Under the pieces are notes generated by a model that had not been told where the DNA came from, did no database searches, and saw nothing but the letters and a program-made list of their open reading frames with translations. 45,050 bases of DNA from Nocardia transvalensis NBRC 15921 (GTDB lineage Bacteria > Actinomycetota > Actinomycetes > Mycobacteriales > Mycobacteriaceae): assembly GCF_000308875.1 (NCBI RefSeq), contig NZ_BAGL01000011.1, forward strand, positions 1-45,050, given 5' to 3'. Below, one piece after another: positions 32,227-40,375 of the stretch. Within the stretch, counting starts at the first letter, position 1. Each line of letters begins with the position of its first letter. The position numbers and the translations under genes were made by a program.

Positions 32227-33429
32227 GTGGCGATGAAGGTGTTGTCCGTCGCCGAGATCGACAGCGAGTTATCCACGCGGGGGCGAGAAGTCGACGCGAT
32301 CACCAGCACACTTCTCGAGCTGGACAAACATCCGGGCCTCACGCTGCTGCGCGGCTATCCGCCCGCCGGGCGGACCGCGGAGCGCTGGGAGGCGGTGCGG
32401 CGGCTGCTGGATCTGATGTGGGAGGACTACGGGCGGCTGCAATCGATCCTGGAGCAGGCGCGCACCATTCGCGGGCGCCGCCAGCGCCCCGGTGACGCCG
32501 ACCGCGCCGAGATCACCCGCCTGCTCCGCGACCGGCCGCACGAGGTCTCCCGCACCCCGATCCCGCTGGCCGAGCGCTCGCTCACCGGGCACAGCGAGCG
32601 GGTGCTGTTCGTCGGCATCGCCGACACCGTGGACCGGATGCGGACCACCTTCCCGGAGATCCTGGAATTCCTCGACGCCGTCGACGCGGTCAATACCCGC
32701 GTGCTGGCCGGGCTGTCGCCGATACAGGCGCGGCTCGACCACTTGGGCGGCGTCACTGCCGAACTCCGGTCGCTCGCCGCCGAGGTGCGTGCGCTGCTGA
32801 GCCGGTCGGCCACCGATCCGCTGGCCCTCGAGAGCGATATCGCGTCCGTCCTGGACGCTCTGGCCGAGCGCCTGCGCCGCGAGTCCGAGGCCCTGACGGA
32901 GGTGCTCGCGCTGAGCGCGGACTGGCCGGTGGCCGTGGCGCGCACGCGCGAGCGCATCGAGGAACTGCGCGAGGCGCGGGACCGCGCGGCCGATGCCCGG
33001 ATCGAGGCCGAGGCCAAGATCGTGACCGCGCCGCTGCCGGTCCGCCCCGACGACCTCGCCGCGCTGCGCGCGGAACTGGCCGGGCTGTCGGCGAATCCGC
33101 CTGTCGCCGAGTCCACCTCGGCCCCCACGCCCGCGGCGCTGGCCCTGCTCGAATTGCGCCGCCGCCTCGACACCGCCGCCGCGGACGCGGCCGCCGACGA
33201 GCGCCTGGCGCGCGGCCTGCTGGAGCGCCGCGCCGAACTGCGCGGGCGGCTGTCGGCCTATCAGGCGAAGGCGGCCCGCCTGGGCGTGAGCGAGCACCCG
33301 GACGTGCTGTCGTCCGGCCGCATCGCGACCGGCCTCCTCTCGCGCCGCCCCTGCGATCTGGCGGCCGTGACCCGCGCCGTCGCGGACTTCCAGCAGGTAG
33401 TAGCCGAGACCTCGGGGAGGCGGGAATGA
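32227..33429 (+). CDS. Coiled-coil protein of the GlnX/GlnH/pknG operon
   Basis: A 400-residue Leu/Ala/Arg/Glu-rich protein without membrane segments or signal peptide. Long heptad-like helices are visible (LVEIDSELSTRGREV-type start, then ALAERLRRESEALTEVLALS, ARTRERIEELREARDRAADA and LELRRRLDTAAADAAADERL), so it is probably mainly coiled coil. I recognise no catalytic motif. It starts right after the glnH stop (GTG 32227; ATG 32233 is an alternative), and its TGA overlaps the ATG of the pknG remnant (ATGA). Proteins of this kind accompany pknG in several actinomycetes outside Mycobacterium as far as I recall, which suggests a scaffold role in the signalling complex. Function unknown. Confidence 0.85.
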   Translation: MAMKVLSVAEIDSELSTRGREVDAITSTLLELDKHPGLTLLRGYPPAGRTAERWEAVRRLLDLMWEDYGRLQSILEQARTIRGRRQRPGDADRAEITRLLRDRPHEVSRTPIPLAERSLTGHSERVLFVGIADTVDRMRTTFPEILEFLDAVDAVNTRVLAGLSPIQARLDHLGGVTAELRSLAAEVRALLSRSATDPLALESDIASVLDALAERLRRESEALTEVLALSADWPVAVARTRERIEELREARDRAADARIEAEAKIVTAPLPVRPDDLAALRAELAGLSANPPVAESTSAPTPAALALLELRRRLDTAAADAAADERLARGLLERRAELRGRLSAYQAKAARLGVSEHPDVLSSGRIATGLLSRRPCDLAAVTRAVADFQQVVAETSGRRE

Positions 33430-33863
33430 ACTGCGCCGAACCCGCTCGACCACCGGCCGTCCTCAGCGATCCGGTACGACCGCCGCGCCGACGACGGCTC
33501 GTACCTGCGGCCGATGCAGGCCGTCGCCTACATTCTGGAGATGCTTCCGGCCCTGGGATACCCGCACGTCCGCGGTCGCGCCCGCTGCTGGACCGGGGCG
33601 AAGACGCTGCTCGCCGGCCGGAATGCGGCCGCCTCACCGACAAGCTGCCGCGGGACTGCGGCGGCCGGACCGAAAGGATCGTCATCGAAGCGAAAAGTTC
33701 TGCGGCCCTGGTGTGTAGGCGCGTTCTCGAGCCGGCGCCGCGGTGGGTATCGGCCGGCCTGGAATGCCGCTACCGTGACCTGGCCCATGAAACCGACGAC
33801 ATGTGTGCGCGTTTCGAACTGGTCGAGCGCGCCGACACCATCAGACCGAGGTCGACGCTGTGA
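33426..33863 (+). pseudogene. pknG: Decayed serine/threonine kinase gene pknG
   Basis: About 440 bp hold recognisable pieces of PknG (normally about 700-760 residues) in the correct order. The start MNCAEP, coupled by ATGA to the coiled-coil gene, fits the Cys-containing N-terminus. In the +1 frame at about 33475-33555, DDGSYLRPMQAVAYILEMLP then ALGYPHVRG matches the kinase helix read EAIAYLLEILPALSYLH in M. tuberculosis. Back in the first frame, RPLLDRGEDAARRPECGRL (about 33570-33630) resembles the start of the TPR domain (RALLDLGDVAKA). The end RFELVERADTIRPRSTL corresponds to the PknG C-terminus RYTLVDMANKVRPTSTF. ATP-binding lobe, catalytic loop, activation segment and most TPRs are gone, so the product cannot be a kinase. 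The stop overlaps the phosphatase start. The M. tuberculosis sequences are from memory. Confidence 0.8.
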
Positions 33864-34804
33864 ACGAAGTGGCAGCCGGGCTGCACTGCCCGCAATGCGG
33901 TACGAAGATAGCGGCAGCCGACCGCTTCTGCGAGGAATGCGGGCGCGACCTGTCGGTGTTCCGGGCGGTCCTGCCCGACATCACCGTCGACTCCGCGGGC
34001 GACCGCGGCGCGGCCGACCTCGGGACCGTGCAGCTGATCACCGATCGCGGACTCGTGCACGCGCACAACGAGGATGCCGTCGCCGCCGCGGTGCTGGGTG
34101 ATCCGGCCGGGCCCACGACTGTCATCGCGGTCTCCGACGGGGTCTCGACCTCCGACGACCCCCAGGCCGCCTCGGGCGCGGCGGTGCGCGGGGGAGTGGA
34201 CGCCTGCCTGGCGTCACTGGCGGCGGGCCGCGCCGTGGGTGACGCGGTGCTGACCGGTCTGGAGGCGGCCTTCGAGGCCGTGCGCGGCGTGTCCACCCAC
34301 GACGGGCACTCGCCGTCGTGCACGTACGTGTCGGCGGTCGTGCGGCCGTGCGAGACCGGCGAATTCGAGATAACCGTGACGAATGTCGGTGACAGCCGGG
34401 CGTATTGGCTCCGGCTCGAGGGGAGCGGTGAGGGCACGCCGTCGCATCGGCTGACCGTCGACGACTCCTTCGCCCAGCTGCTGGTCGCGGGCGGGGTGGA
34501 CGAGCAGACGGCGATGCGGGATCCCCGCGCGCACGCGCTGATGCGCTGGCTCGGGGCCGATTCCGATCACCAGCCCGCCGACACCGCGGTGCACACGGTG
34601 CGGGTGTGGGGCCCGGGCGCGCTGCTGCTGTGCAGCGACGGGCTGTGGAACTACCTGCCCGACCCCGACGGCCTGGCCGCGGTGGCGACCACGCCCGATC
34701 CCGGGCAGGCCGTGCGGGATCTGGTCGAGTACGCGCTGCGCTCCGGCGGTAGCGATAACATCACCGCCGCCCTCGTGCCGCTGCCGGGAGGAGGTGTGCC
34801 GTGA
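33860..34804 (+). CDS. PP2C-type protein phosphatase with N-terminal zinc ribbon
   Basis: A 314-residue Ser/Thr phosphatase. The N-terminus has a double-Cys zinc ribbon, HCPQCGTKI then FCEECGRDL. The PP2C core carries the metal-binding motifs: HAHNEDAV, IAVSDGVSTSDD, VTNVGDSRAYWL, LLLCSDGLWNYL and GGSDNITAALV. It would dephosphorylate Ser/Thr/Thr-phosphorylated signalling proteins, presumably PknG substrates such as the FHA partner. The GTG at 33860 overlaps the pknG-remnant stop (GTGA), so coupling survived the decay of the kinase. The frame is intact, with all catalytic Asp residues present. Confidence 0.94.
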   Translation: MNEVAAGLHCPQCGTKIAAADRFCEECGRDLSVFRAVLPDITVDSAGDRGAADLGTVQLITDRGLVHAHNEDAVAAAVLGDPAGPTTVIAVSDGVSTSDDPQAASGAAVRGGVDACLASLAAGRAVGDAVLTGLEAAFEAVRGVSTHDGHSPSCTYVSAVVRPCETGEFEITVTNVGDSRAYWLRLEGSGEGTPSHRLTVDDSFAQLLVAGGVDEQTAMRDPRAHALMRWLGADSDHQPADTAVHTVRVWGPGALLLCSDGLWNYLPDPDGLAAVATTPDPGQAVRDLVEYALRSGGSDNITAALVPLPGGGVP

Positions 34805-35346
34805 GTCCGGGCGCCGGGAACCCTGAAGCAGGACAGCGCATCACGGTCCCAGCGGCGGGAACGCCCGAGCCGATGGCGGGGACACCTACGCCGGCCGCCG
34901 AAACAGCTGCTCCGGAGATGGAAACCGTTGCTGCGAAGCGGGTTTGGGTGGCGAATATCACGGCCGACCGGGAGTTGTTCGATCGGATGCGGGCACGCGA
35001 GGGGCCCGATGCGGAGCGGGTGGAATTCCCGTCATTCTATCCCGAGCGTCGAATCCCCCTGGACGGCAACGACTTCCTGATCGGCAAGCACAGCGCGTCC
35101 CAGGGCCTGCTGCCCGAGATCGATCTCGGGACAGCCCCGGTGGATATCGGCGTCTCCCGCTCGCACGCCCGCCTGCACATCGACGGCGACACCGTCACCG
35201 TCACCGATCTCGGCTCGACCAACGGCACCAGCCTCAACGGCAGCGACGACGTCATCGAGCCCGAGACCGCGATCCCGCTGCGCAGCGGCGACCGCATCCA
35301 CGTCGGCGGCTGGACCACCATCACGGTCACCCGCGAATCGGCCTGA
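34801..35346 (+). CDS. FHA-domain protein
   Basis: A 181-residue protein with a Pro/Ala/Thr-rich N-terminal ~50 residues and a C-terminal forkhead-associated domain. KRVWVANITADRELFDRM leads into the FHA fold: IPLDGNDFLIGKHSASQG, VDIGVSRSHARLHIDGD and TVTDLGSTNGTSLNG, with the Arg/Ser/Asn residues that bind phosphothreonine. Its likely phosphorylated partner in the pathway is a PknG substrate or the N-terminal tail of the operon proteins. The start overlaps the phosphatase stop (GTGA). In other actinomycetes I recall an associated vWA-domain gene in this cluster; none is present here. Confidence 0.93.
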   Translation: MSPGAGNPEAGQRITVPAAGTPEPMAGTPTPAAETAAPEMETVAAKRVWVANITADRELFDRMRAREGPDAERVEFPSFYPERRIPLDGNDFLIGKHSASQGLLPEIDLGTAPVDIGVSRSHARLHIDGDTVTVTDLGSTNGTSLNGSDDVIEPETAIPLRSGDRIHVGGWTTITVTRESA

Positions 35347-35352
35347 CGCGCG

Positions 35353-35985
35353 TCATTCCCCGAAACGGCTTGCTGCGCGGAACTTCTCGACGATCTCCGC
35401 GGGCGCCTTGCGCGGCGACCCGGCATCGTAGGGCGGCTGCGGGTCGTATTCGATCAGCAGCTGCACGATCTCGGCGTGCGTATCCCCGGCGATCCGTCCG
35501 GACAGCGTGAGCCCCATATCGATCCCGGCCGAAACCCCCGCGGCCGTCACGTATTTGCCGTCCGTCACCACCCGGTCGTGGGTGGGCTCGGCGCCGAATC
35601 GCGTCAGCTCGTCCAGGGCGGTCCAGTGCGAGGTGGCCCGCCGCCCGCGCAGCAGCCCCGCGGCCGCCAGCAGCAGCGAACCGGTGCAGACCGAGGTGGT
35701 CCACGTGCTGGTGGCATCGACCGCGCGCAGCCAGTCCAGTAGCCGGGCGTTGTCCATCTGCGGCGTCTGCCCGGGACCGCCGGGCACCAGGACGATATCC
35801 GGGTGCGGCATCTCGGCCAGGGTGCGGTCGGCGACCAGCGCGAGACTTCCGCTGTCGTTGCGCACCGGTCCGAGCTGCTCGGCGACGAAGACCGTCTCGG
35901 CGCCGGGCAGCCGGCTCAGCACGTCGTAGGGGCCCACGGCGTCGAGGGCCGTGAACTGGTCGTAGAGCACGATCGCGATCTGCAT
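35353..35985 (-). CDS. DJ-1/PfpI family protein (isonitrile-hydratase-like)
   Basis: A 210-residue class I glutamine-amidotransferase-like protein. The nucleophile elbow TSVCTGSLLLAAAGLL holds the reactive Cys; FTALDAVGPYDVLSRLPGAE and VLVPGGPGQTP are further family motifs. YVTAAGVSAGIDMGLTL resembles isonitrile hydratase (InhA) and the N-terminal domain of GATase-type AraC regulators, but there is no DNA-binding domain. It may hydrate isonitriles or detoxify carbonyls; the substrate is not certain. ATG 35985 is preceded by GGAAGG. Its stop and the FHA stop form one 12-bp palindrome at 35344-35355. Confidence 0.92.
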   Translation of the reverse strand: MQIAIVLYDQFTALDAVGPYDVLSRLPGAETVFVAEQLGPVRNDSGSLALVADRTLAEMPHPDIVLVPGGPGQTPQMDNARLLDWLRAVDATSTWTTSVCTGSLLLAAAGLLRGRRATSHWTALDELTRFGAEPTHDRVVTDGKYVTAAGVSAGIDMGLTLSGRIAGDTHAEIVQLLIEYDPQPPYDAGSPRKAPAEIVEKFRAASRFGE

Positions 35986-36149
35986 GACTGCCTTCCGTCG
36001 AGGGTTCGGGTCGCTGGGATGCACATCGGGGCGGTGTTCGGCTTGTCCTACCGGATGAAATCGGCGAAAGTCATTCATGGAGCTGGACAAGCGCGGTGTT
36101 ACCGCTCACATTTACACTGCCCCGACCAGGTAGTACAAGGAGCGACCAC

Positions 36150-37583
36150 ATGCCAGCTAGTCCAGCGATGCGCGAGATCTTCCGGCGCAAACCCATCGAA
36201 CTGATCGACGACGAGCCCGCCGGCGGGTTGCAGCGGGCCCTCGGCCTGTGGCAACTGACCGCGATCGGTGTCGGCGGCATCATCGGCGCGGGCATCTTCG
36301 CCCTGGCCGGATCGGTCGCGCACGACACCGCGGGACCCGCGGTGCTGATTTCCTTCCTGATCGCCGGCGTCGCCAGCGCCGCAGCCGCGCTGTCCTACGC
36401 CGAATTCGCGGGCCTGATCCCGAAGGCCGGATCGGCCTACACCTACGGCTACGCGGTGCTCGGCGAACCGGTGGGCTGGTTCATCGGCTGGGATCTGCTG
36501 CTGGAGTACACGGCCATCGTCGCGGTGGTCGCCATCGGCATATCCGGCTACATCTCGTTCCTGCTGGAGCAGCTGGACCTGTCGCTGCCGGCGTGGATGC
36601 TCGGCGCGCCCGGCACCGGCGAGGGGCATCACGTCGATCTCTTCGCGGCGCTGCTGTGCCTGCTGATCGCCTTCCTGCTCAACCGTGGCATCAAGGCGGC
36701 GGCGCGGTTCGAGACCGTCGTGGTGGTCATCAAGGTCGTGGTCGTGATCGTGGTGATCGTGGCCGGCGCGTTCTACATCAAGCACGAGAACTACACGCCG
36801 TACTTCCCGTTCGGCTTCGGCGGCGCGGTGACGGGCGCGTCGACGGTGTTCTTCGCGGTGTTCGGCTACGACGCCATGTCGACGGCGGCGGAGGAGTCGG
36901 TCGACGCCAAACGCCATCTGCCCAAGGCGATCCTGCTGTCGCTGGCCATCTCGATGGTGCTGTACGTGCTGGTCTGCCTGGTCCTGACGGGTATGCAGCG
37001 CTACACCGACATCAACCCGAAGAGCGGCCTGTCGTCGGCGTTCGAATCGGTCGGCCTGTCCGGGCTGGGCAGCCTGATCGCGGCCGGCGCGATCGTGGGC
37101 ATCATGACGGTGCTGTTCACGTTCATGCTCGGCGTCACCCGGATCTGGTACTCGATGAGCCGGGACGGCCTGCTGCCCCGGTGGTTCGCCAAGACCCACC
37201 CGACGCGGCACGTGCCGACCCGGATCACCTGGATCGCGGGCATCGTCTCGGCGGTGATCGCCGGCTTCCTGCCCATCGGGGAGGCGGCCGAGCTGACCAA
37301 CATCGGCATTCTGCTGGCCTTCGTGGTGGTGTGCGTGGCGGTGATCGTGCTGCGCTACCGGCAGCCCGATCTGCCGCGCGGCTTCCGCACCCCGCTCATG
37401 CCGTTCGTCCCGCTGGTCGGCATCGGCTTCTCGATCTGGCTGATCACCTATCTGAAGCCGGAGACCTGGGCCCGCTTCGCCATCTGGTTCGTGATCGGGC
37501 TGATCGTCTACGTCGGCTACAGCCGCCGCCACTCCCTGCTGGCGACCGGCGGCGGCGTGCCGAAATCTACCGCCGAGAGCTGA
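36150..37583 (+). CDS. Cationic amino-acid transporter-type APC permease
   Basis: A 477-residue permease of the APC superfamily, CAT-like (YfnA/RocE relatives). After the cytoplasmic FRRKPIELIDDEPAGGLQRA, the first helix carries TAIGVGGIIGAGIFALAG, the substrate-binding GxIGAGIF. About twelve helices follow, including SYAEFAGLIPKAGSAYTYGY and the conserved FFAVFGYDAMSTAAEESVDA. It likely exchanges or imports cationic or neutral amino acids. AAGGAG at 36137-36142 supports ATG 36150. The 164 bp upstream, divergent from the DJ-1/PfpI gene, are the probable promoter region. The 3' end overlaps the convergent EamA gene by 17 bp. Confidence 0.94.
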   Translation: MPASPAMREIFRRKPIELIDDEPAGGLQRALGLWQLTAIGVGGIIGAGIFALAGSVAHDTAGPAVLISFLIAGVASAAAALSYAEFAGLIPKAGSAYTYGYAVLGEPVGWFIGWDLLLEYTAIVAVVAIGISGYISFLLEQLDLSLPAWMLGAPGTGEGHHVDLFAALLCLLIAFLLNRGIKAAARFETVVVVIKVVVVIVVIVAGAFYIKHENYTPYFPFGFGGAVTGASTVFFAVFGYDAMSTAAEESVDAKRHLPKAILLSLAISMVLYVLVCLVLTGMQRYTDINPKSGLSSAFESVGLSGLGSLIAAGAIVGIMTVLFTFMLGVTRIWYSMSRDGLLPRWFAKTHPTRHVPTRITWIAGIVSAVIAGFLPIGEAAELTNIGILLAFVVVCVAVIVLRYRQPDLPRGFRTPLMPFVPLVGIGFSIWLITYLKPETWARFAIWFVIGLIVYVGYSRRHSLLATGGGVPKSTAES

Positions 37584-38460
37584 TCGCCAGGGCAGCGATC
37601 AGCAAGGCGGCGCCGCACCACCCTTGCGCGCCGAGCCGGTCACCGAGGACCACCGCCGCCAGCAGGGCCGCGGTGAGCGGCTCCAGCAGCGCGGCGAGGG
37701 CCGCGAAAACCGGTGCGGCCGTGCGCAGGCCGCGGAAGTAGGCGGTATAGGCCACCGCGGTCGGCGCGCTGCCCAGGTAGGCCGCGGTGAGCAGGACGCC
37801 CGGCCGCAGGGGCAGGGCCATGCCGAAGGCCAGCGCCGCCGGGGTGAGCAGCAGGCCGCCGGTGAGCATGCCGAAGGCCGTGGTGCGCAAGGGATCCAGC
37901 CCCGCTACGGGCGTGGCCGTCACCAAGGTCATGGCCGCGAAGCCCGCTGCCGCGAACAGGGAGCAGGCCACGCCCGCGGCCAGCTCCCAGCCGCCGATCC
38001 GCCCGCCGGGCGACCAGGTGAGCAGGGCCAGGCCGAGCAGCGCGATGCCGATGGCGAGCAGCGTCGTCCGCTCCGGCCGGGCCCGGTCGCGCACGGCCGC
38101 ACCGGCGGCGACGAACACCGGCAGCGCCCCGATCGTCACCATCGTGGCCAAGCTGACCGAAATGTAATGGACGGCAATGAAATAGCTCGCCTGATAGCAG
38201 CCGAGCAGGCCGCCGGTGAGCAGGATCCGCGCGCCCGCGGCACGGGTGCGCGGGAGTGCCCGCAGCCCGCCCGAGACGGCGAGCAGCGCCACGGCGAGGC
38301 CGCCGCCCAGCAGCAGACGGTAGGTCGCGACGGACAGGGGATGCAGCTGCGCGTGGGATGCGAGTAGGGAACCGGCGAGACCGCCTGTGCCCCAGAGGAT
38401 TCCGGCGGCGATGAGGGCCGCGGCGGAGCGGTCGCGCGTGGCGACCAGGTCGACCGACAT
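37567..38460 (-). CDS. EamA-family (DMT) transporter
   Basis: A 297-residue drug/metabolite transporter with two EamA halves and about ten helices. The first half starts ALIAAGILWGTGGLAGSLLA and has YFIAVHYISVSLATMVTIGA; the second includes VLLTAAYLGSAPTAVAYTAY and AALLEPLTAALLAAVVLGDR, the typical end-helix pair. Such proteins usually export metabolites or amino acids. AGGAG shortly before ATG 38460 supports the start. The gene is convergent with the APC permease (overlapping stops, shared hairpin) and divergent from the ParA gene. Confidence 0.93.
   Translation of the reverse strand: MSVDLVATRDRSAAALIAAGILWGTGGLAGSLLASHAQLHPLSVATYRLLLGGGLAVALLAVSGGLRALPRTRAAGARILLTGGLLGCYQASYFIAVHYISVSLATMVTIGALPVFVAAGAAVRDRARPERTTLLAIGIALLGLALLTWSPGGRIGGWELAAGVACSLFAAAGFAAMTLVTATPVAGLDPLRTTAFGMLTGGLLLTPAALAFGMALPLRPGVLLTAAYLGSAPTAVAYTAYFRGLRTAAPVFAALAALLEPLTAALLAAVVLGDRLGAQGWCGAALLIAALAISSRR
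37579..37603. terminator. Bidirectional hairpin at the convergent permease/EamA ends
   Basis: A perfect 9-bp stem GCTGATCGC (37579-37587) / GCGATCAGC (37595-37603) with the 7-nt loop CAGGGCA. It contains the APC-permease stop and lies in the last codons of the EamA gene, so it could terminate or protect both transcripts. There is no U tract. Confidence 0.45.
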
Positions 38461-38789
38461 GGGTGTGTTGCTCCTGCGTCGAAGAAGAAGGGGACGACGA
38501 CGCGGGGGAGTTGACGCTCAGGTGCTACGAACCGGCCGGGCGGCACCGCCGCTCGGCTCGCGAACTACCCCGCTCAGAAGGCGGGGGGCGGAGTGACGGT
38601 GAAGATTCGGTGCACGGAGGCCACTGTAGCGGTGGCGGGCGGATTGCCATAGTAGTCAACTCGGTTGTCTACTTTGGGTACAATTGGACACACCGAGCGA
38701 GATCTCCGCAAATCTCGGAATCGAACTTACATCCGTGTAAGACTGTCGACGGCACAGAGTGTTGCTCTCCTCATTCAAGGAGGATCGTT
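38461..38789. other. Intergenic region between EamA and the ParA-like gene
   Basis: 329 bp between divergent genes. The half next to EamA is GC-rich with a short reading frame I do not believe in. The half next to ParA, from about 38640, is clearly AT-richer than the rest of the window and carries the palindrome and -10-like box described separately. No RNA gene is evident. Confidence 0.6.
38652..38684 (+). promoter_or_regulatory. Candidate promoter/operator of the ParA-like operon
   Basis: A near-perfect palindrome GTAGTCAAC (38652-38660), TCG, GTTGTCTAC (38664-38672), with one mismatched pair, is followed 6 bp later by the -10-like TACAAT (38679-38684). No good -35 is present at 17 bp, so an activator or autoregulating ParA/partner may be involved. 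The ParA gene itself has a strong ribosome binding site, AAGGAGG, at 38778-38784. Confidence 0.38.
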
Positions 38790-39515
38790 GTGACGAATTC
38801 TGCTGCACCACTGGATCTGCCGAAACCCTTGGTGGTCACACTGGGGAATCTGAAGGGCGGCGTGGGGAAAACTACCTCCGCCTTTTTTCTCGCCGGTTAC
38901 TTCGCACGGGAACACGATCTGCGAGTACTGGTGATCGATGCCGATCCGCTGAGTCAGACCGGATATTCCTGGTATCGGCGGTTGCAGAAGGGAGGAATAG
39001 ATGTTCCCTTCACGCTGATCGCGTTTCCCTCGCGGCACGTCCACGACTGCATCACCGACAATGCCGCGGACTACGACGTGATCATCGTGGATGCCGGAGG
39101 AGAATCGGCGGATATCTTCAAGGCCGCGGTTCCCTCGACCGACGAGCTCGTGTTGTTGACGAGCGTGAGTCCCTCGGAGGTGAAGCGAGTGCCCAGTACC
39201 TATCGGGCCGCCGAGGAGGCGGCCGTGGACGCGGCGCGCGAAATCCGGGTCCGGGTCCTGATGACGAAGGTTCCGGTGACGATGAAGAAGGGCGTCAACA
39301 TCTCCACCGAATACCGCATGCAGCGGTCTCAGCTGGAGGGCGCCGGATACGAGGTGTTCGAATCCTATTCGAGCGCCTGGAAGTGGTATCGGGAAGCCGC
39401 CGATGGGGAAGTCGGCGAGGGTGCCGAGAATCCACTGCACGATCTGGGCGAATACCGGCAGGTGGGCGACGAGCTGGTCGCGCCCTACCGCATCGCGCTG
39501 GGGGTGCCCGCCTGA
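38790..39515 (+). CDS. ParA-family ATPase
   Basis: A 241-residue deviant Walker ATPase. The P-loop is LGNLKGGVGKTTSAFFLA (KGGxGKT with the signature Lys), Walker A' is VLVIDADPLSQTGYSW and Walker B is YDVIIVDAGG. This is the fold of ParA/Soj/MinD proteins, which move plasmids, chromosomes or protein complexes. It is much closer in design to plasmid-type ParAs than to the chromosomal Soj next to oriC. The stop overlaps the start of a DUF3102-like gene (TGATG), and a strong terminator follows, so the two form a closed two-gene cassette. It could be a relic of an integrated plasmid or a cargo-positioning system. Confidence 0.9.
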   Translation: MTNSAAPLDLPKPLVVTLGNLKGGVGKTTSAFFLAGYFAREHDLRVLVIDADPLSQTGYSWYRRLQKGGIDVPFTLIAFPSRHVHDCITDNAADYDVIIVDAGGESADIFKAAVPSTDELVLLTSVSPSEVKRVPSTYRAAEEAAVDAAREIRVRVLMTKVPVTMKKGVNISTEYRMQRSQLEGAGYEVFESYSSAWKWYREAADGEVGEGAENPLHDLGEYRQVGDELVAPYRIALGVPA

Positions 39516-40363
39516 TGCCTCCACAACGCAGGAAATCCGTCCTGGGCGGGAAATCCGCCGCCGCTGCCGCTGTCAATCCGCTGGACGACGCGGCCGAGCA
39601 CACCCCGCCCGTCTCCCCGCTGCGCGATGCCGAATGGCGGCGCGCGGAGCGGAACCTGAGCGTGGTGACGGCCGACTCGGCCGCCGCGCCGGATCCGGCG
39701 GCGACCGTGCTGACCATGCCCCTGCCCGCGGCGGGCGACGGCCCGCTCAGCGAGCGCGAACAGGCGCAGCTGTCGGCGTGCGAATCCTCCATCGGCACGC
39801 TGCGCCTGGCGTTCTGGGCGGCCGGGCGCGCATTGCAGATCGTGCGCGACGGGCGGCTCTACCGCAGCGACCACGCCACGTTCGACGACTACGTCGAGCA
39901 GCGATGGGATATGCAGCGCTCCTACGCGCACAAGCTGATCCGGGCCTGGCCGCTGGCCGCCAAACTGCATCCGATGGCGCCCGGCATCAACGAGGGCCAG
40001 ATCCGGGAGCTGCTGCCGGTGGCCGCCGAACACGGCGAGGACGCGGCCGTGACCCTCTACGCCACGCTCGCGGCCGGTGACGTGAAGATCACCGCGGGCA
40101 AGCTGCGGGAGGCGGTGGCGGTGCTGCCGGAGCGCTTCGAGAAGGATCAGGCGGTGCGGCGGTTGCAGGCCTGGCTGCGCGGCGAGGTGAGCGAACAGCC
40201 GGCCGAGCGCCCGGTGGATCTGTTCGGTTCCGTGGAGACCCGGCTGGCCGCGCTCACCCGGCGGGTGGTCAAGAGTTCCACCGGCGACCCCGCCGCGGCG
40301 CGGGAATTCGCGGCGAAATTGCGCACCATGGCGGCGGAGATCGAGGAGCGAATCACCGCCTGA
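39515..40363 (+). CDS. DUF3102-like partner protein of the ParA-like ATPase
   Basis: A 282-residue soluble protein. An N-terminal basic, Ala/Pro-rich segment (MPPQRRKSVLGGKSAAAAAV) of about 80 residues leads to a helical domain: ACESSIGTLRLAFWAAGRAL, then IVRDGRLYRSDHATFDDYVE and QRWDMQRSYAHKLIRAWPLA. This reads like the DUF3102/KfrA-like domain of plasmid accessory proteins that recognise DNA beside a ParA. The rest (about 160-282) is helical and acidic, ending FAAKLRTMAAEIEERITA. It begins one base into the ParA stop. By analogy it is the ParB-equivalent (DNA- or cargo-binding) partner; no ParB-type CTPase motif is visible. Confidence 0.75.
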   Translation: MPPQRRKSVLGGKSAAAAAVNPLDDAAEHTPPVSPLRDAEWRRAERNLSVVTADSAAAPDPAATVLTMPLPAAGDGPLSEREQAQLSACESSIGTLRLAFWAAGRALQIVRDGRLYRSDHATFDDYVEQRWDMQRSYAHKLIRAWPLAAKLHPMAPGINEGQIRELLPVAAEHGEDAAVTLYATLAAGDVKITAGKLREAVAVLPERFEKDQAVRRLQAWLRGEVSEQPAERPVDLFGSVETRLAALTRRVVKSSTGDPAAAREFAAKLRTMAAEIEERITA

Positions 40364-40375
40364 GTACGAATGAAT

